DNA of 22,712 nucleotides from Hyphomonas sp. UBA5111. GTDB lineage: Bacteria > Pseudomonadota > Alphaproteobacteria > Caulobacterales > Hyphomonadaceae. Position numbers and translations under genes: made by a program. This document shows positions 9,161 through 15,905 of the stretch, one piece after another (positions within the stretch are counted from its first letter, which is position 1; every line of letters begins with the position of its first letter). The notes beneath the pieces are model-generated. The model worked only from the letters and a program-made list of their open reading frames with translations, ran no database searches and had not been told where the DNA came from. The stretch is taken from the NCBI GenBank assembly GCA_002414505.1, contig DHZF01000019.1, positions 1-22,712 of the forward strand, given 5' to 3'.

Positions 9161-10183
9161 ATGATCCCCTCTCCCTACCTCCTGTATCTCGGCAATTCGA
9201 CAGAAGCGCTATCTGTCAAAACCTCGCGCGGCGTGGCGGCCTGGCGACCCGAACTCTGTATTGGCGAGTTTCGCGGCGAGGCGTGTACGCTGACCGTCGG
9301 CCTGGATCATCTGTCATTTGCGCAAGCCTATGCGCAGGGCGCAAAAACACTGATCATCGGGGTCGCCAATGCGGGCGGCGTGCTGGGCGAGGCGACCGTA
9401 TCCCATGTCGTCGAGGCGTTGAAGGCGGGCCTGAATGTGGCGTCCGGGCTGCATGAACGACTGATGTCCCATGCAAGTGTGCGAGAGGCCGTTGCGGAGA
9501 CGGGCCGGCAAGTGTTCGATGTGCGCGAGCCCCCGGCAAACCTGCCCGTCGGCAATGGTCGCCCGCGCGCCGGGCGTCGTTTGCTCACGGTGGGGACAGA
9601 CTGTTCGGTGGGCAAGATGTATACGACTCTCGCTTTGGAGCGCGCGCTGGTGAAGCGGGGCGTGTCTGCCAGCTTTCGCGCCACCGGCCAGACCGGCATA
9701 TTCATTGCCCAATCGGGCGTGCCGGTTGATGCCGTCATAGCCGATTTTATCTCGGGGGCCGCTGAGTGGATTTCCCCCGCACGCGAAGATGGGGGCTGGG
9801 ACCTGATCGAGGGGCAGGGCTCCTTGTTCCACCCTTCCTATGCGGGTGTGTCCATGGGGCTGCTGCATGGTTCGCAGCCGGATGCGCTCGTCCTGTGCCA
9901 TGAAGTCGGTCGATCCCATATGCGCGGACTTCCCGGCAGGTCACTTCCGGATCTCAGGACATGTCTTGAGACGAACCTCCAGGCTGCCCGCCTGACCAAT
10001 CTTGACGTGAAACCCATCGGCGTCGCGCTGAACACGTCCAATGTGGACCGGGACGAGGCGCGCCGTGTGTGCGAGCAAGTTGAGGCCGAACTGGGACTGC
10101 CCTGCCAGGACCCGGTCGCCATGGGTGTGGACAAGATTACAGACAGGCTGCTGGAATGCTTCGAGACATGCGAATACGTCTAG
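9161..10183 (+). CDS. dgcN: DgcN, DUF1611-family D-glutamate N-acetyltransferase
   Basis: The protein has 340 residues. DUF1611 proteins have a P-loop-like motif, seen here as 'LTVGTDCSVGKMYTTLAL' (about residues 142-159). It is followed by 'ATGQTGIFIAQSG' and 'LIEGQGSLFHPSYAGVSMG', all typical of this family. In the described marine pathway DgcN acetylates D-glutamate to N-acetyl-D-glutamate, which DgcA then racemises. The reading frame overlaps the start of dgcA, so the two are translationally coupled. The Shine-Dalgarno of the ATG at 9161 is weak, but the N-terminus (PYLLYLGN...) fits the family length. The assignment rests on the family motifs plus the dgcA neighbour. The acetyl-donor specificity and activity are carried over from the family, not shown here. 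Confidence 0.88.
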   Translation: MIPSPYLLYLGNSTEALSVKTSRGVAAWRPELCIGEFRGEACTLTVGLDHLSFAQAYAQGAKTLIIGVANAGGVLGEATVSHVVEALKAGLNVASGLHERLMSHASVREAVAETGRQVFDVREPPANLPVGNGRPRAGRRLLTVGTDCSVGKMYTTLALERALVKRGVSASFRATGQTGIFIAQSGVPVDAVIADFISGAAEWISPAREDGGWDLIEGQGSLFHPSYAGVSMGLLHGSQPDALVLCHEVGRSHMRGLPGRSLPDLRTCLETNLQAARLTNLDVKPIGVALNTSNVDRDEARRVCEQVEAELGLPCQDPVAMGVDKITDRLLECFETCEYV

Positions 10184-11151
10184 AAAGATTTCCCCTGGCG
10201 GCGCCGTTCCGGATATCCAGAGGGATCCGGACCGTTGCCGAAATCGTGGAAGTCGAGCTCCAGGTCGATGGTGTCACGGGACGCGGAGAATCTGTTCCCT
10301 ATACCCGGTATGGGGAAACGCTCGACAGCGTCGTCGACCAGATTGAAGAGATCCGGTCTGCCGTTCAGACGGGACTGGACCGGGCCGGGTTGCAGGCATT
10401 GCTGCCCCCGGGCGCGGCCCGCAATGCCGTGGACTGCGCGCTTTGGGACCTAAATGTCAAACAAGGCCTGGACGTCGACCTGTTGTCTGCCCCGCAGCCC
10501 GTTGCAACGGCGCTGACGATCGGGGTCGACACGCCGGCTGCGATGGAACGCGAAGCGGCCAAGCTGGCAAATGTGCCGGTGATCAAGGTGAAGGTCGCAG
10601 CCCAGCAGGTGGAAGAGAGCCTTTGCGCTGTGCGCCGCGCTGCGCCGCTGCCCCGCATGATCGTCGACCCGAATGAAAGCTGGGATATTGGCATGCTGCA
10701 GGACTTGCAGCCCCTGCTGGAAGACCTGGACGTCGCCTTTGTCGAGCAACCCCTGCCGAGTACTGAGGATGGAGCCCTGGCTGGCCTGGTCCGGCGTGTT
10801 CCGGTTTGCGCAGACGAATCCTGCCACACAGCCGACGATCTGGACCGGCTTGAGGGCCTCTATGACATAGTGAACATCAAACTGGACAAGACAGGTGGCC
10901 TGACCGAAGCGTTCAGCCTGCTTGAGGCGGCCCGAAACACGGGGTTTGGTGTCATGGTCGGCTGCATGATCAGCAGTTCGCTTTCCATCGCGCCGGCACT
11001 CCAGATTGCCGCGCAGGCCGACTTTGTCGATCTGGATGGTCCTGCCTGGCTGAAGCATGATCGACGGGGAGGCATTTCCATAAGAAATGGCCAATTGATC
11101 CCACCGCGCGCCGGGTTCTGGGGCTCGGGCGCTATAGTGCAACCTGTCTAG
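10168..11151 (+). CDS. dgcA: DgcA, N-acetyl-D-glutamate racemase (enolase superfamily, dipeptide-epimerase type)
   Basis: The protein has 327 residues from the ATG at 10168. An ATG four codons earlier (10156) is possible, but family members usually begin at 'MRIRLERF'. It overlaps dgcN by 16 bp. Enolase-superfamily epimerase features are present in order: the capping domain with 'FRISRGIRTVAEI', the K-x-K catalytic pair in 'IKVKVA' (about 140-142), metal ligands in 'IVDPNESW' (D167), 'FVEQPLP' (E193) and 'CADES' (D216), and the second catalytic lysine segment 'NIKLDKTGG' (about 237-245). Dipeptide epimerases (L-Ala-D/L-Glu) share this architecture. Adjacency to dgcN favours N-acetyl-Glu racemisation over muropeptide dipeptide epimerisation. 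The enzyme acts in the cytoplasm and is Mg-dependent by family. The alternative is an Ala-Glu epimerase acting in peptidoglycan recycling. Confidence 0.88.
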   Translation: MRIRLERFPLAAPFRISRGIRTVAEIVEVELQVDGVTGRGESVPYTRYGETLDSVVDQIEEIRSAVQTGLDRAGLQALLPPGAARNAVDCALWDLNVKQGLDVDLLSAPQPVATALTIGVDTPAAMEREAAKLANVPVIKVKVAAQQVEESLCAVRRAAPLPRMIVDPNESWDIGMLQDLQPLLEDLDVAFVEQPLPSTEDGALAGLVRRVPVCADESCHTADDLDRLEGLYDIVNIKLDKTGGLTEAFSLLEAARNTGFGVMVGCMISSSLSIAPALQIAAQADFVDLDGPAWLKHDRRGGISIRNGQLIPPRAGFWGSGAIVQPV

Positions 11152-11196
11152 CTGATTGTCTCGATGACAAAGGCCACACATATGAAAGGAAAGAAA

Positions 11197-12834
11197 ATGC
11201 AGAGACTTTCACGCTTGAGAACGTGCCGCTCCTGGGGGGCGACCTATGCGATCCCGGTGGCTTTGTGTGTCGGGTGCGCTGCACCGGTCGAACAATCTGT
11301 CGAGGTGCCTGTCCAGAAAGCGGATATCCTGCTCCTGAACGGCACCGTATATGATGGCAGCCTGAGCGATCCGGTGGTCACCGATGTCGCGATCCGCCAG
11401 GACCGGATCGTTTTTGTCGGAGATGCCGAAGCGGCGGGATACACGGCCCCCATATCTCTGGATGTCACGGGGCAGGTTGTCGCCCCGGGTTTTATCGATC
11501 CGCATACGCATTATGACAGGGACATTGTGCCATGGTCGCAGGATCCGGAGAAAAGCCTGATCCTTCCCGCGCTCATGCAGGGCGTCACGACCGTATTTGT
11601 CGGCGTCGATGGGTCCGGACATCCAGCGATCGACCAGACGCTTTCAAATGCGGACAAGAAAGGCATCGGTCCCAATGTCGCCGCCTATGTCGGCTTCGGG
11701 GCCGTCCGAAGCATGGTGCTGGGATATTCGGACAAGGCGCCGGATACTGACGAGCTCGAGTCGATGAAACACATGGTCGGCCAGGGCATGTGTGAAGGAG
11801 CGTTCGGGTTCTCGACGGGCCTGTTCTATTCGCCGCAAAGCTATTCCGCCCAGGACGAAGTCATCGCGCTGGCCAAGGAGGCCGCGGTTCGGGGCGGCCT
11901 TTATGACTCCCATCTGCGCGACGAGTCTTCCTATACGGTGGGTCTGCAGGGCGCTGTCCAGGAACTCATCGACATCGGCCATGCGACGGGCATGCCCGTC
12001 CATATTGCTCATATCAAGGCCCTGGGAGTCGATGTGCATGGCGAGAGCCAGGAGGTCATCGGGCTTGTTGAATCTGCCCGGGCGTCAGGACTTGCGGTGA
12101 CAGCCGATCAATATCCGTGGATCGCGTCCGGCACCAGTTTTTCTGCCGCCTTGTTGCCGCGCTGGGCGCAAGTGGGCGGGGAAGACGCGATGCTGGAAAG
12201 ACTTCAGGATGCTGAGCAGGGGCCGAAGATCCGCGAGGCCATGGCCGAGAATCTCAGGCGCCGGGGCGGGGCGGACTCTCTTCTCCTGTCCAATCGCGTC
12301 CAGCAGGATCTGATTGGCAAAACCCTTCAGGATCTGAGCGATGAATGGGCGCTTGATCCTATTGATGCAGCCGTGAAGGTTCTGGAAATGGGCGGGGCAG
12401 GCGTTGCCTCGTTCAATCAGAGCGAAGAGGATGTCAAACGCTTCATGCAAGAAGACTGGGTGATGACCTCGTCAGACGCGTCTCCTGGCCATCCTCGCAA
12501 ATATGCAAGCTATGCCACCAAATACGCCAAATATGTCAAACAGGAAGGCACGATCACGACCGCCCACTTCGTGCATTCCAGCACAGGACTGGCCGCAGAC
12601 GCGCTGGGACTGGTGGATCGCGGATATCTGAAGGCAGGATATTTTGCAGACATTGTCGTGTTCAGTCCCGAAGACTATGCGCCGCGTGCCACCTTCCTGG
12701 AGCCGGAAATCCTGTCAGTCGGGGTCGTGGATGTGCTCGTGAATGGTGACTTCGCCGTGCGCGACGGCGAACCGACGGGCGCGGCGCCCGGTCGCGGTCT
12801 GAAGCATGTCCCGCTGCGAGGAACTTGCGACTAG
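11197..12834 (+). CDS. Secreted N-acyl-D-amino-acid deacylase (amidohydrolase), predicted lipoprotein
   Basis: The protein has 545 residues from the ATG at 11197, chosen over ATGs at 11164 and 11182 because AAAGGAAAG lies directly before it. The N-terminus is a basic stretch, then a hydrophobic segment ending 'ALCVGC', with C27 a plausible lipidation cysteine. The -3 residue is Cys instead of the usual Leu, so this is not ideal. The catalytic domain is an amidohydrolase: 'GFIDPHTH' (H103, H105), 'SHLRDES' (H239), 'HIAHIKALG' (H272) and 'TSSDASPGHP' (D427), in the order seen in D-aminoacylases. The usual metal-binding Cys in a GNCG segment is replaced by Asp (D138 in 'VGVDGSG'), a variant found in part of the family. 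The likely role is removing acyl groups from N-acyl-D-amino acids in the periplasm, feeding D-glutamate to the neighbouring symporter and DgcN/DgcA. It starts 45 bp after dgcA and is probably in the same operon. Exact substrate is inferred. Confidence 0.85.
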   Translation: MQRLSRLRTCRSWGATYAIPVALCVGCAAPVEQSVEVPVQKADILLLNGTVYDGSLSDPVVTDVAIRQDRIVFVGDAEAAGYTAPISLDVTGQVVAPGFIDPHTHYDRDIVPWSQDPEKSLILPALMQGVTTVFVGVDGSGHPAIDQTLSNADKKGIGPNVAAYVGFGAVRSMVLGYSDKAPDTDELESMKHMVGQGMCEGAFGFSTGLFYSPQSYSAQDEVIALAKEAAVRGGLYDSHLRDESSYTVGLQGAVQELIDIGHATGMPVHIAHIKALGVDVHGESQEVIGLVESARASGLAVTADQYPWIASGTSFSAALLPRWAQVGGEDAMLERLQDAEQGPKIREAMAENLRRRGGADSLLLSNRVQQDLIGKTLQDLSDEWALDPIDAAVKVLEMGGAGVASFNQSEEDVKRFMQEDWVMTSSDASPGHPRKYASYATKYAKYVKQEGTITTAHFVHSSTGLAADALGLVDRGYLKAGYFADIVVFSPEDYAPRATFLEPEILSVGVVDVLVNGDFAVRDGEPTGAAPGRGLKHVPLRGTCD

Positions 12835-12850
12835 ACATCCAGGGATCATG

Positions 12851-12887
12851 GCCCCCAGCCGGAGACAGGGCTGGGGGCTGTTTCTGG
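12851..12887 (+). terminator. Intrinsic terminator after the deacylase gene
   Basis: A 10-bp perfect stem GCCCCCAGCC / GGCTGGGGGC with an 8-nt loop lies 16 bp past the deacylase stop and is followed by TGTTTCTGG, a modest U-rich tail. It likely ends the dgcN-dgcA-deacylase transcript, or attenuates read-through into the symporter gene. Confidence 0.7.
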
Positions 12888-12954
12888 TCCTGTTCCGGTC
12901 GGATTTCATCCAGCGCGTTCACAAGCGATATTCATTCTCATTGGGAGCTCGGTC

Positions 12955-14208
12955 ATGAGCAAAGCCTTGTCATTCTGGGTCGGTATCGTGCTGTGGAAGC
13001 GAATTCTGCTGGCCCTGCTACTCGGGGCCGCCCTTGGCGGTGTTGTCGGCGAGTCCATCGAGGGGATTGCCTGGGTCGGAGACTTGTTCATTCGGCTGAT
13101 CAAGATGCTGATCGTCCCGCTCGTCTTTGTGACCCTGGTGTCCGGCGTGGTCTCGATGCATGACCCCCGCCGACTCGGCTCAATCGGCGGGCGCGCCATC
13201 CTTCTCTACCTGGTCACCACACTTGCGGCGATCATGATCGGTCTGGTCCTGGCCGTTATCGTGGAGCCTGGCACGGGGATTGATCTGAGGGGGGCAACGC
13301 CGATTGAGTTGCAGGCGCCGATTGCCCTGAAGGACCGATTGCTGGCCATTGTGCCGGTCAATCCGTTCGCGGCCTTTGCGCAAGCCGACTTGCTGGCGAT
13401 CATCTTCTTTGCCTTGCTGACCGGGACCGGCCTGCTCCTGATCGGGGACCGGGGAACGCCGCTTGCCGATGCCTTTCAGTCCGGTTCGGACCTGATGCTC
13501 AAGATTACCGGGCTCGTGATGGAGTTTGCGCCGTTTGGCGTGTTTGCGCTGATTGCGGTCGTCATGGGCACGAATGGCCCGAAGACATTCGTCTATCTGT
13601 TCTTCCTTGCGCTGGTCGTTGTGCTCGGTTGCTTCCTGCAAATCGTCCTGACCCAGGCCGTCCTGGTCAAATTGCTCGCGCGTCTTCCCGTCTTGCCCTT
13701 CCTGCGCGGGGTCAGGGAAGCTCAGCTCGTCGCCTTCTCGACCTCATCAAGTTCGGCAACCTTGCCGGCATCCCTGTCCGTGGCCGAGCACAATCTCGGC
13801 ATTCAGCCCGCGGTCGCATCCTCTGTGCTGCCGCTCGGGGCCACCATCAATATGGATGGCACTGCGCTTTATGTGTGTGTGGTCACGATCTTTGCAGCGC
13901 AGGCCTTCGGCATTCCGCTCGAATTGAGTGACTATCTCCTGATTGGACTGACCACGACCCTGGTCTCGGTCGGGACCGCTTCGGTCCCGTCTGCCTCCCT
14001 GTTCCTCCTGGCCGCCGTACTGGACACAATCGGCATGAGCCCCGAGCAGACAGCGCTGGTGGTCGGCTTCATCCTTCCGTTCGACCGTATCCTGGACATG
14101 ACCCGGACCGTTGTGAACATCACGGGCGATCTGAGTGTGGCGACCGTCGTCGCCAAATGGGAGAAGGACATAGACGAGGATCTGTACAAGGCTGCGCCGA
14201 CGGAATAA
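12955..14208 (+). CDS. DAACS-family dicarboxylate/amino acid:cation symporter, probably for acidic amino acids
   Basis: The protein has 417 residues with GGGAG seven bases before the ATG. It is a multi-span inner membrane transporter of the GltP/DctA type. Signatures are the serine-rich hairpin motif 'FSTSSSSATLP' (261-271), 'NMDGT' (299-303) and the substrate-binding helix 'DMTRTVVNITGDL'. In that helix D381, R384 and N388 occupy the positions of D394, R397 and N401 of the archaeal aspartate transporter GltPh. The arginine at this site contacts the side-chain carboxylate and is expected for Asp/Glu transport, whereas neutral-amino-acid relatives replace it. Placement immediately after the D-glutamate genes therefore fits uptake of glutamate, possibly including the D-isomer. 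A terminator lies between it and the deacylase, so it may have its own promoter. Stereospecificity is not predictable from sequence. Confidence 0.9.
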   Translation: MSKALSFWVGIVLWKRILLALLLGAALGGVVGESIEGIAWVGDLFIRLIKMLIVPLVFVTLVSGVVSMHDPRRLGSIGGRAILLYLVTTLAAIMIGLVLAVIVEPGTGIDLRGATPIELQAPIALKDRLLAIVPVNPFAAFAQADLLAIIFFALLTGTGLLLIGDRGTPLADAFQSGSDLMLKITGLVMEFAPFGVFALIAVVMGTNGPKTFVYLFFLALVVVLGCFLQIVLTQAVLVKLLARLPVLPFLRGVREAQLVAFSTSSSSATLPASLSVAEHNLGIQPAVASSVLPLGATINMDGTALYVCVVTIFAAQAFGIPLELSDYLLIGLTTTLVSVGTASVPSASLFLLAAVLDTIGMSPEQTALVVGFILPFDRILDMTRTVVNITGDLSVATVVAKWEKDIDEDLYKAAPTE

Positions 14209-14365
14209 GGCGTGCGGCGCGCCAAGTGACCGTTTCCGCACCCAAGGAAGACCGGAGCGCCTGGCTCCGCTCCCCGAAGACCAAAGCGAGCATCCTTAAC
14301 TCGTCACATTCAAGAATTTCACGACTTCTGCAACGGGCGCAGATGCTTTCATCAAATCCAGGCAC

Positions 14366-15367
14366 TCACAATCTGAACAAGCCGAGCCCGTCATAAATCT
14401 CGGATCTTGTCTGTTCTGTCAGGCTACGAGCCTTTTGCGTTCCGTCTCGAACGATGTCGCGAATATAGTCCGGATCCTGTTCAAGCTGGGAGCGCCGGTC
14501 TCGTACAGGTTCCAGAAAGGTCTGCAAGATCCCATCAAGGCGCTTTTTCAGCGTCACGTCTCCAAGGCCGCCGCGGCGGTAGTGAGCCTTCAGCGCTTCC
14601 ACTTCCTCGGCATCAGTGTGGAAGGCATCAAGATAGGTGAACACCACATTTCCTTCGACTTGCCCGGGATCCTGCACCCTGAGGTGATTTGGATCTGTGT
14701 ACATCGCCGTCACAGCCGCTGAAATTTCAGCCGGGCTTGCCGACAGCCTGATGGCGTTGCCGGCGGACTTGCTCATCTTGGAAGCCCCATCCACGCCCGG
14801 CAACCGTCCTGCCTTCGGCACAATGGCCTCGACCTCTTCGAGCAGGGGGTGACCGGCAACCGAATTTACTCTCCGAATGATTTCGTTGGTCTGCTCGATC
14901 ATCGGGACCTGATCTTCGCCCACCGGCACGAGGGTCGCCCTGAACGCCGTGATGTCAGCCGCCTGAGCTGCGGGGTAGCAGAGAAATCCTGCCGGGATGC
15001 TCTTCTCAAAGCCCCGCGCGCGAACTTCTTCCTTGACGGTGGGGTTTCGTTGCAATCGCCCGACCGAAACGAAATTGAGATAGAGCAGTGAGAGCTCGGC
15101 AAGTGCGGGCAAATGCGACTGAACGCAGATTGTCGTCTTCTGAGGATCAATACCGACGGCGAGATAGTCCATCACCACGTCCAGAACGCTCTCCCTGACT
15201 TTGCCGATACTCCCGATATTGTCGGTCAGGGCCTGAGTGTCTGCGAGCAGCACGAATTGCCTGTGGGTGTCCTGGTATTTCAAGCGGTTTCTGAGGGATC
15301 CGGCATAATGCCCCAGATGAAGCGGGCCGGTCGTGCGATCGCCGGTGAGGATGATGGGGTGTGACAC
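14366..15367 (-). CDS. trpS: Tryptophanyl-tRNA synthetase of the Firmicutes-like type
   Basis: The protein has 333 residues from a GTG at 15367, chosen because AGGAG lies six bases upstream and because 'SHPIILTGDR' is the usual N-terminus. The ATG nine codons upstream has no such support. Class I synthetase signatures are HLGH (17-20) and KMSKS (197-201). Other conserved segments are 'LADTQALTD', 'RNPTVKEE' and 'PAAQAADITAF'. The N-terminus 'PIILTGDRTTGPLHLGHYAGSLRNR' resembles the streptococcal/lactobacillal enzyme more than the common proteobacterial form ('...SGIQPTGNLHLGNYLGA'). This may therefore be a second or substitute TrpRS. It charges tRNA-Trp in the cytoplasm. Its mRNA leader contains a tryptophan-codon attenuator, so expression should rise when charged tRNA-Trp is scarce. 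Whether another trpS exists in the genome is not known. Confidence 0.95.
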   Translation of the reverse strand: MSHPIILTGDRTTGPLHLGHYAGSLRNRLKYQDTHRQFVLLADTQALTDNIGSIGKVRESVLDVVMDYLAVGIDPQKTTICVQSHLPALAELSLLYLNFVSVGRLQRNPTVKEEVRARGFEKSIPAGFLCYPAAQAADITAFRATLVPVGEDQVPMIEQTNEIIRRVNSVAGHPLLEEVEAIVPKAGRLPGVDGASKMSKSAGNAIRLSASPAEISAAVTAMYTDPNHLRVQDPGQVEGNVVFTYLDAFHTDAEEVEALKAHYRRGGLGDVTLKKRLDGILQTFLEPVRDRRSQLEQDPDYIRDIVRDGTQKARSLTEQTRSEIYDGLGLFRL

Positions 15368-15409
15368 TGTATTCTCCTGGATGTGTGGGGCCACCGCAGG
15401 AGAGGAAAC

Positions 15410-15477
15410 AAAAAAGGCCGCTCATGCGGCGACCCAATGTGGAATATGAAAGCTGGGCCACCCGATTATCGGATGTG
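15410..15477 (-). promoter_or_regulatory. Transcription attenuator in the trpS leader (alternative RNA pairings and U-run terminator)
   Basis: On the minus-strand RNA, GGUGGCCCA (15462-15454) can pair over nine positions, two of them G-U, with UGGGUCGCC (15436-15428). This would be the antiterminator. The latter segment can instead form the terminator: GGUCGC (15434-15429) with GCGGCC (15421-15416), or GCCGC with GCGGC around an AUGA loop. It is followed by UUUUUU (15415-15410) and lies 43 bp before the trpS start. A third, protecting hairpin CAC-AU-CCGA / UCGG-GUG (15477-15459) overlaps the Trp codons' downstream side and blocks the antiterminator strand. A ribosome stalled on the two Trp codons would cover this region and free the antiterminator. 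This is the classical trp-type attenuation layout. I paired bases by hand and did not compute energies. Confidence 0.85.
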
Positions 15478-15513
15478 CCACCACGCGAAGTTCGTGTTGC
15501 TTCGTTTACTCAT
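15466..15513 (-). CDS. Leader peptide with tandem Trp codons upstream of trpS
   Basis: This is a 15-codon ORF, MSKRSNTNFAWWHIR followed by TAA, with two consecutive UGG codons at positions 11-12. Tandem Trp codons are a hallmark of trp operon leader peptides, and the codons sit directly before the alternative hairpins described at 15410-15477. No good Shine-Dalgarno precedes the ATG, and the predicted promoter (TTGACG-N17-TAGGCA) would start transcription at the A of this ATG. Leaderless trpL mRNAs of this kind are known in Sinorhizobium. The peptide is thus a regulatory sensor of tryptophan supply, possibly with no product function. Identification rests on tandem UGG, position and attenuator fit. 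Confidence 0.85.
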   Translation of the reverse strand: MSKRSNTNFAWWHIR

Positions 15514-15548
15514 GAATGCTGCCTATCGCGCGAGAATAAATGCGTCAA
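15513..15548 (-). promoter_or_regulatory. Predicted promoter for the trpS leader transcript
   Basis: On the minus strand TTGACG (15548-15543) is followed after 17 bp by TAGGCA (15525-15520). The -35 matches 5 of 6 consensus bases and the -10 is weak. The expected start, seven bases after the -10, falls on 15513, the first base of the leader ATG. This agreement with a leaderless leader is notable but not experimental. Confidence 0.6.
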
Positions 15549-15772
15549 CGCTCGCGTCGTGTCTCGTTCACGAACAGCCCAAGATCATCCCTTGCAACAA
15601 GCTAAAACAGTCTGCTGCGGGCGCAAAAGCGGTCATAAGCAAGTCGACCATTCCCGCCAAAGGCCTGGATTCTGATCCAATTAGAATAAGACGCTCGACC
15701 TTCGCAAACCCTCAGCTTCAGATTCTCACTCTCTTTCCGCAATCTTGCCGTTAATAGGTATTTTCCCGCGCT
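15549..15772. other. Intergenic spacer between trpS promoter and the GNAT region promoter
   Basis: Part of the 317-bp gap between the trpS leader ATG (15513) and the short ORF at 15831. I see no gene, hairpin, tRNA or repeat here. The stretch is more AT-rich toward its right side and probably only separates two divergent promoters. Confidence 0.5.
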
Positions 15773-15801
15773 TTGACCCTTTCGCTGCTCGCCTGTATTT
15801 C
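15773..15801 (+). promoter_or_regulatory. Candidate promoter for the short ORF and GNAT gene
   Basis: TTGACC (15773-15778), a 17-bp spacer and TATTTC (15796-15801) form a plausible sigma-70 promoter with expected start near 15808, about 23 bp before the short ORF at 15831. The -35 matches 5 of 6 bases and the -10 matches 3. Confidence 0.45.
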
Positions 15802-15830
15802 GAATTGCACACGAAGCAAGGAGCTGGTCC

Positions 15831-15905
15831 ATGGACATCGTCGCACCGACCCGCGACTACCGCCGCTTTTTTTGCAGCGCCGACATAGGGAGATCATATG
15901 TTTGA
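15831..15905 (+). CDS. Short ORF overlapping the GNAT start, possible leader peptide
   Basis: This encodes 24 residues from an ATG with a strong Shine-Dalgarno (AAGGAG, 15818-15823, spacing 7). The peptide begins MDIVAPTRDYRRFFCSADIG and its stop TGA lies inside the first codons of the GNAT gene, overlapping it by 8 bp. This layout suggests translational coupling, where ribosomes finishing the short ORF reload at the GNAT ATG. I recognise no family. It could be a translated regulatory leader or a small protein, or an accidental ORF with a good ribosome site. Confidence 0.4.
   Translation: MDIVAPTRDYRRFFCSADIGRSYV

Noticed and set aside
14254..14273. Hairpin GGAGCG/CGCTCC between the symporter and trpS genes as a terminator
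   Set aside because: The stem is only 6 bp with no T-run on either strand, so support is too weak.
15368..15620. T-box riboswitch upstream of trpS
   Set aside because: The Firmicutes-like synthetase suggested a T-box, but I found no T-box consensus. A leader peptide with tandem Trp codons and an attenuator explains the region.
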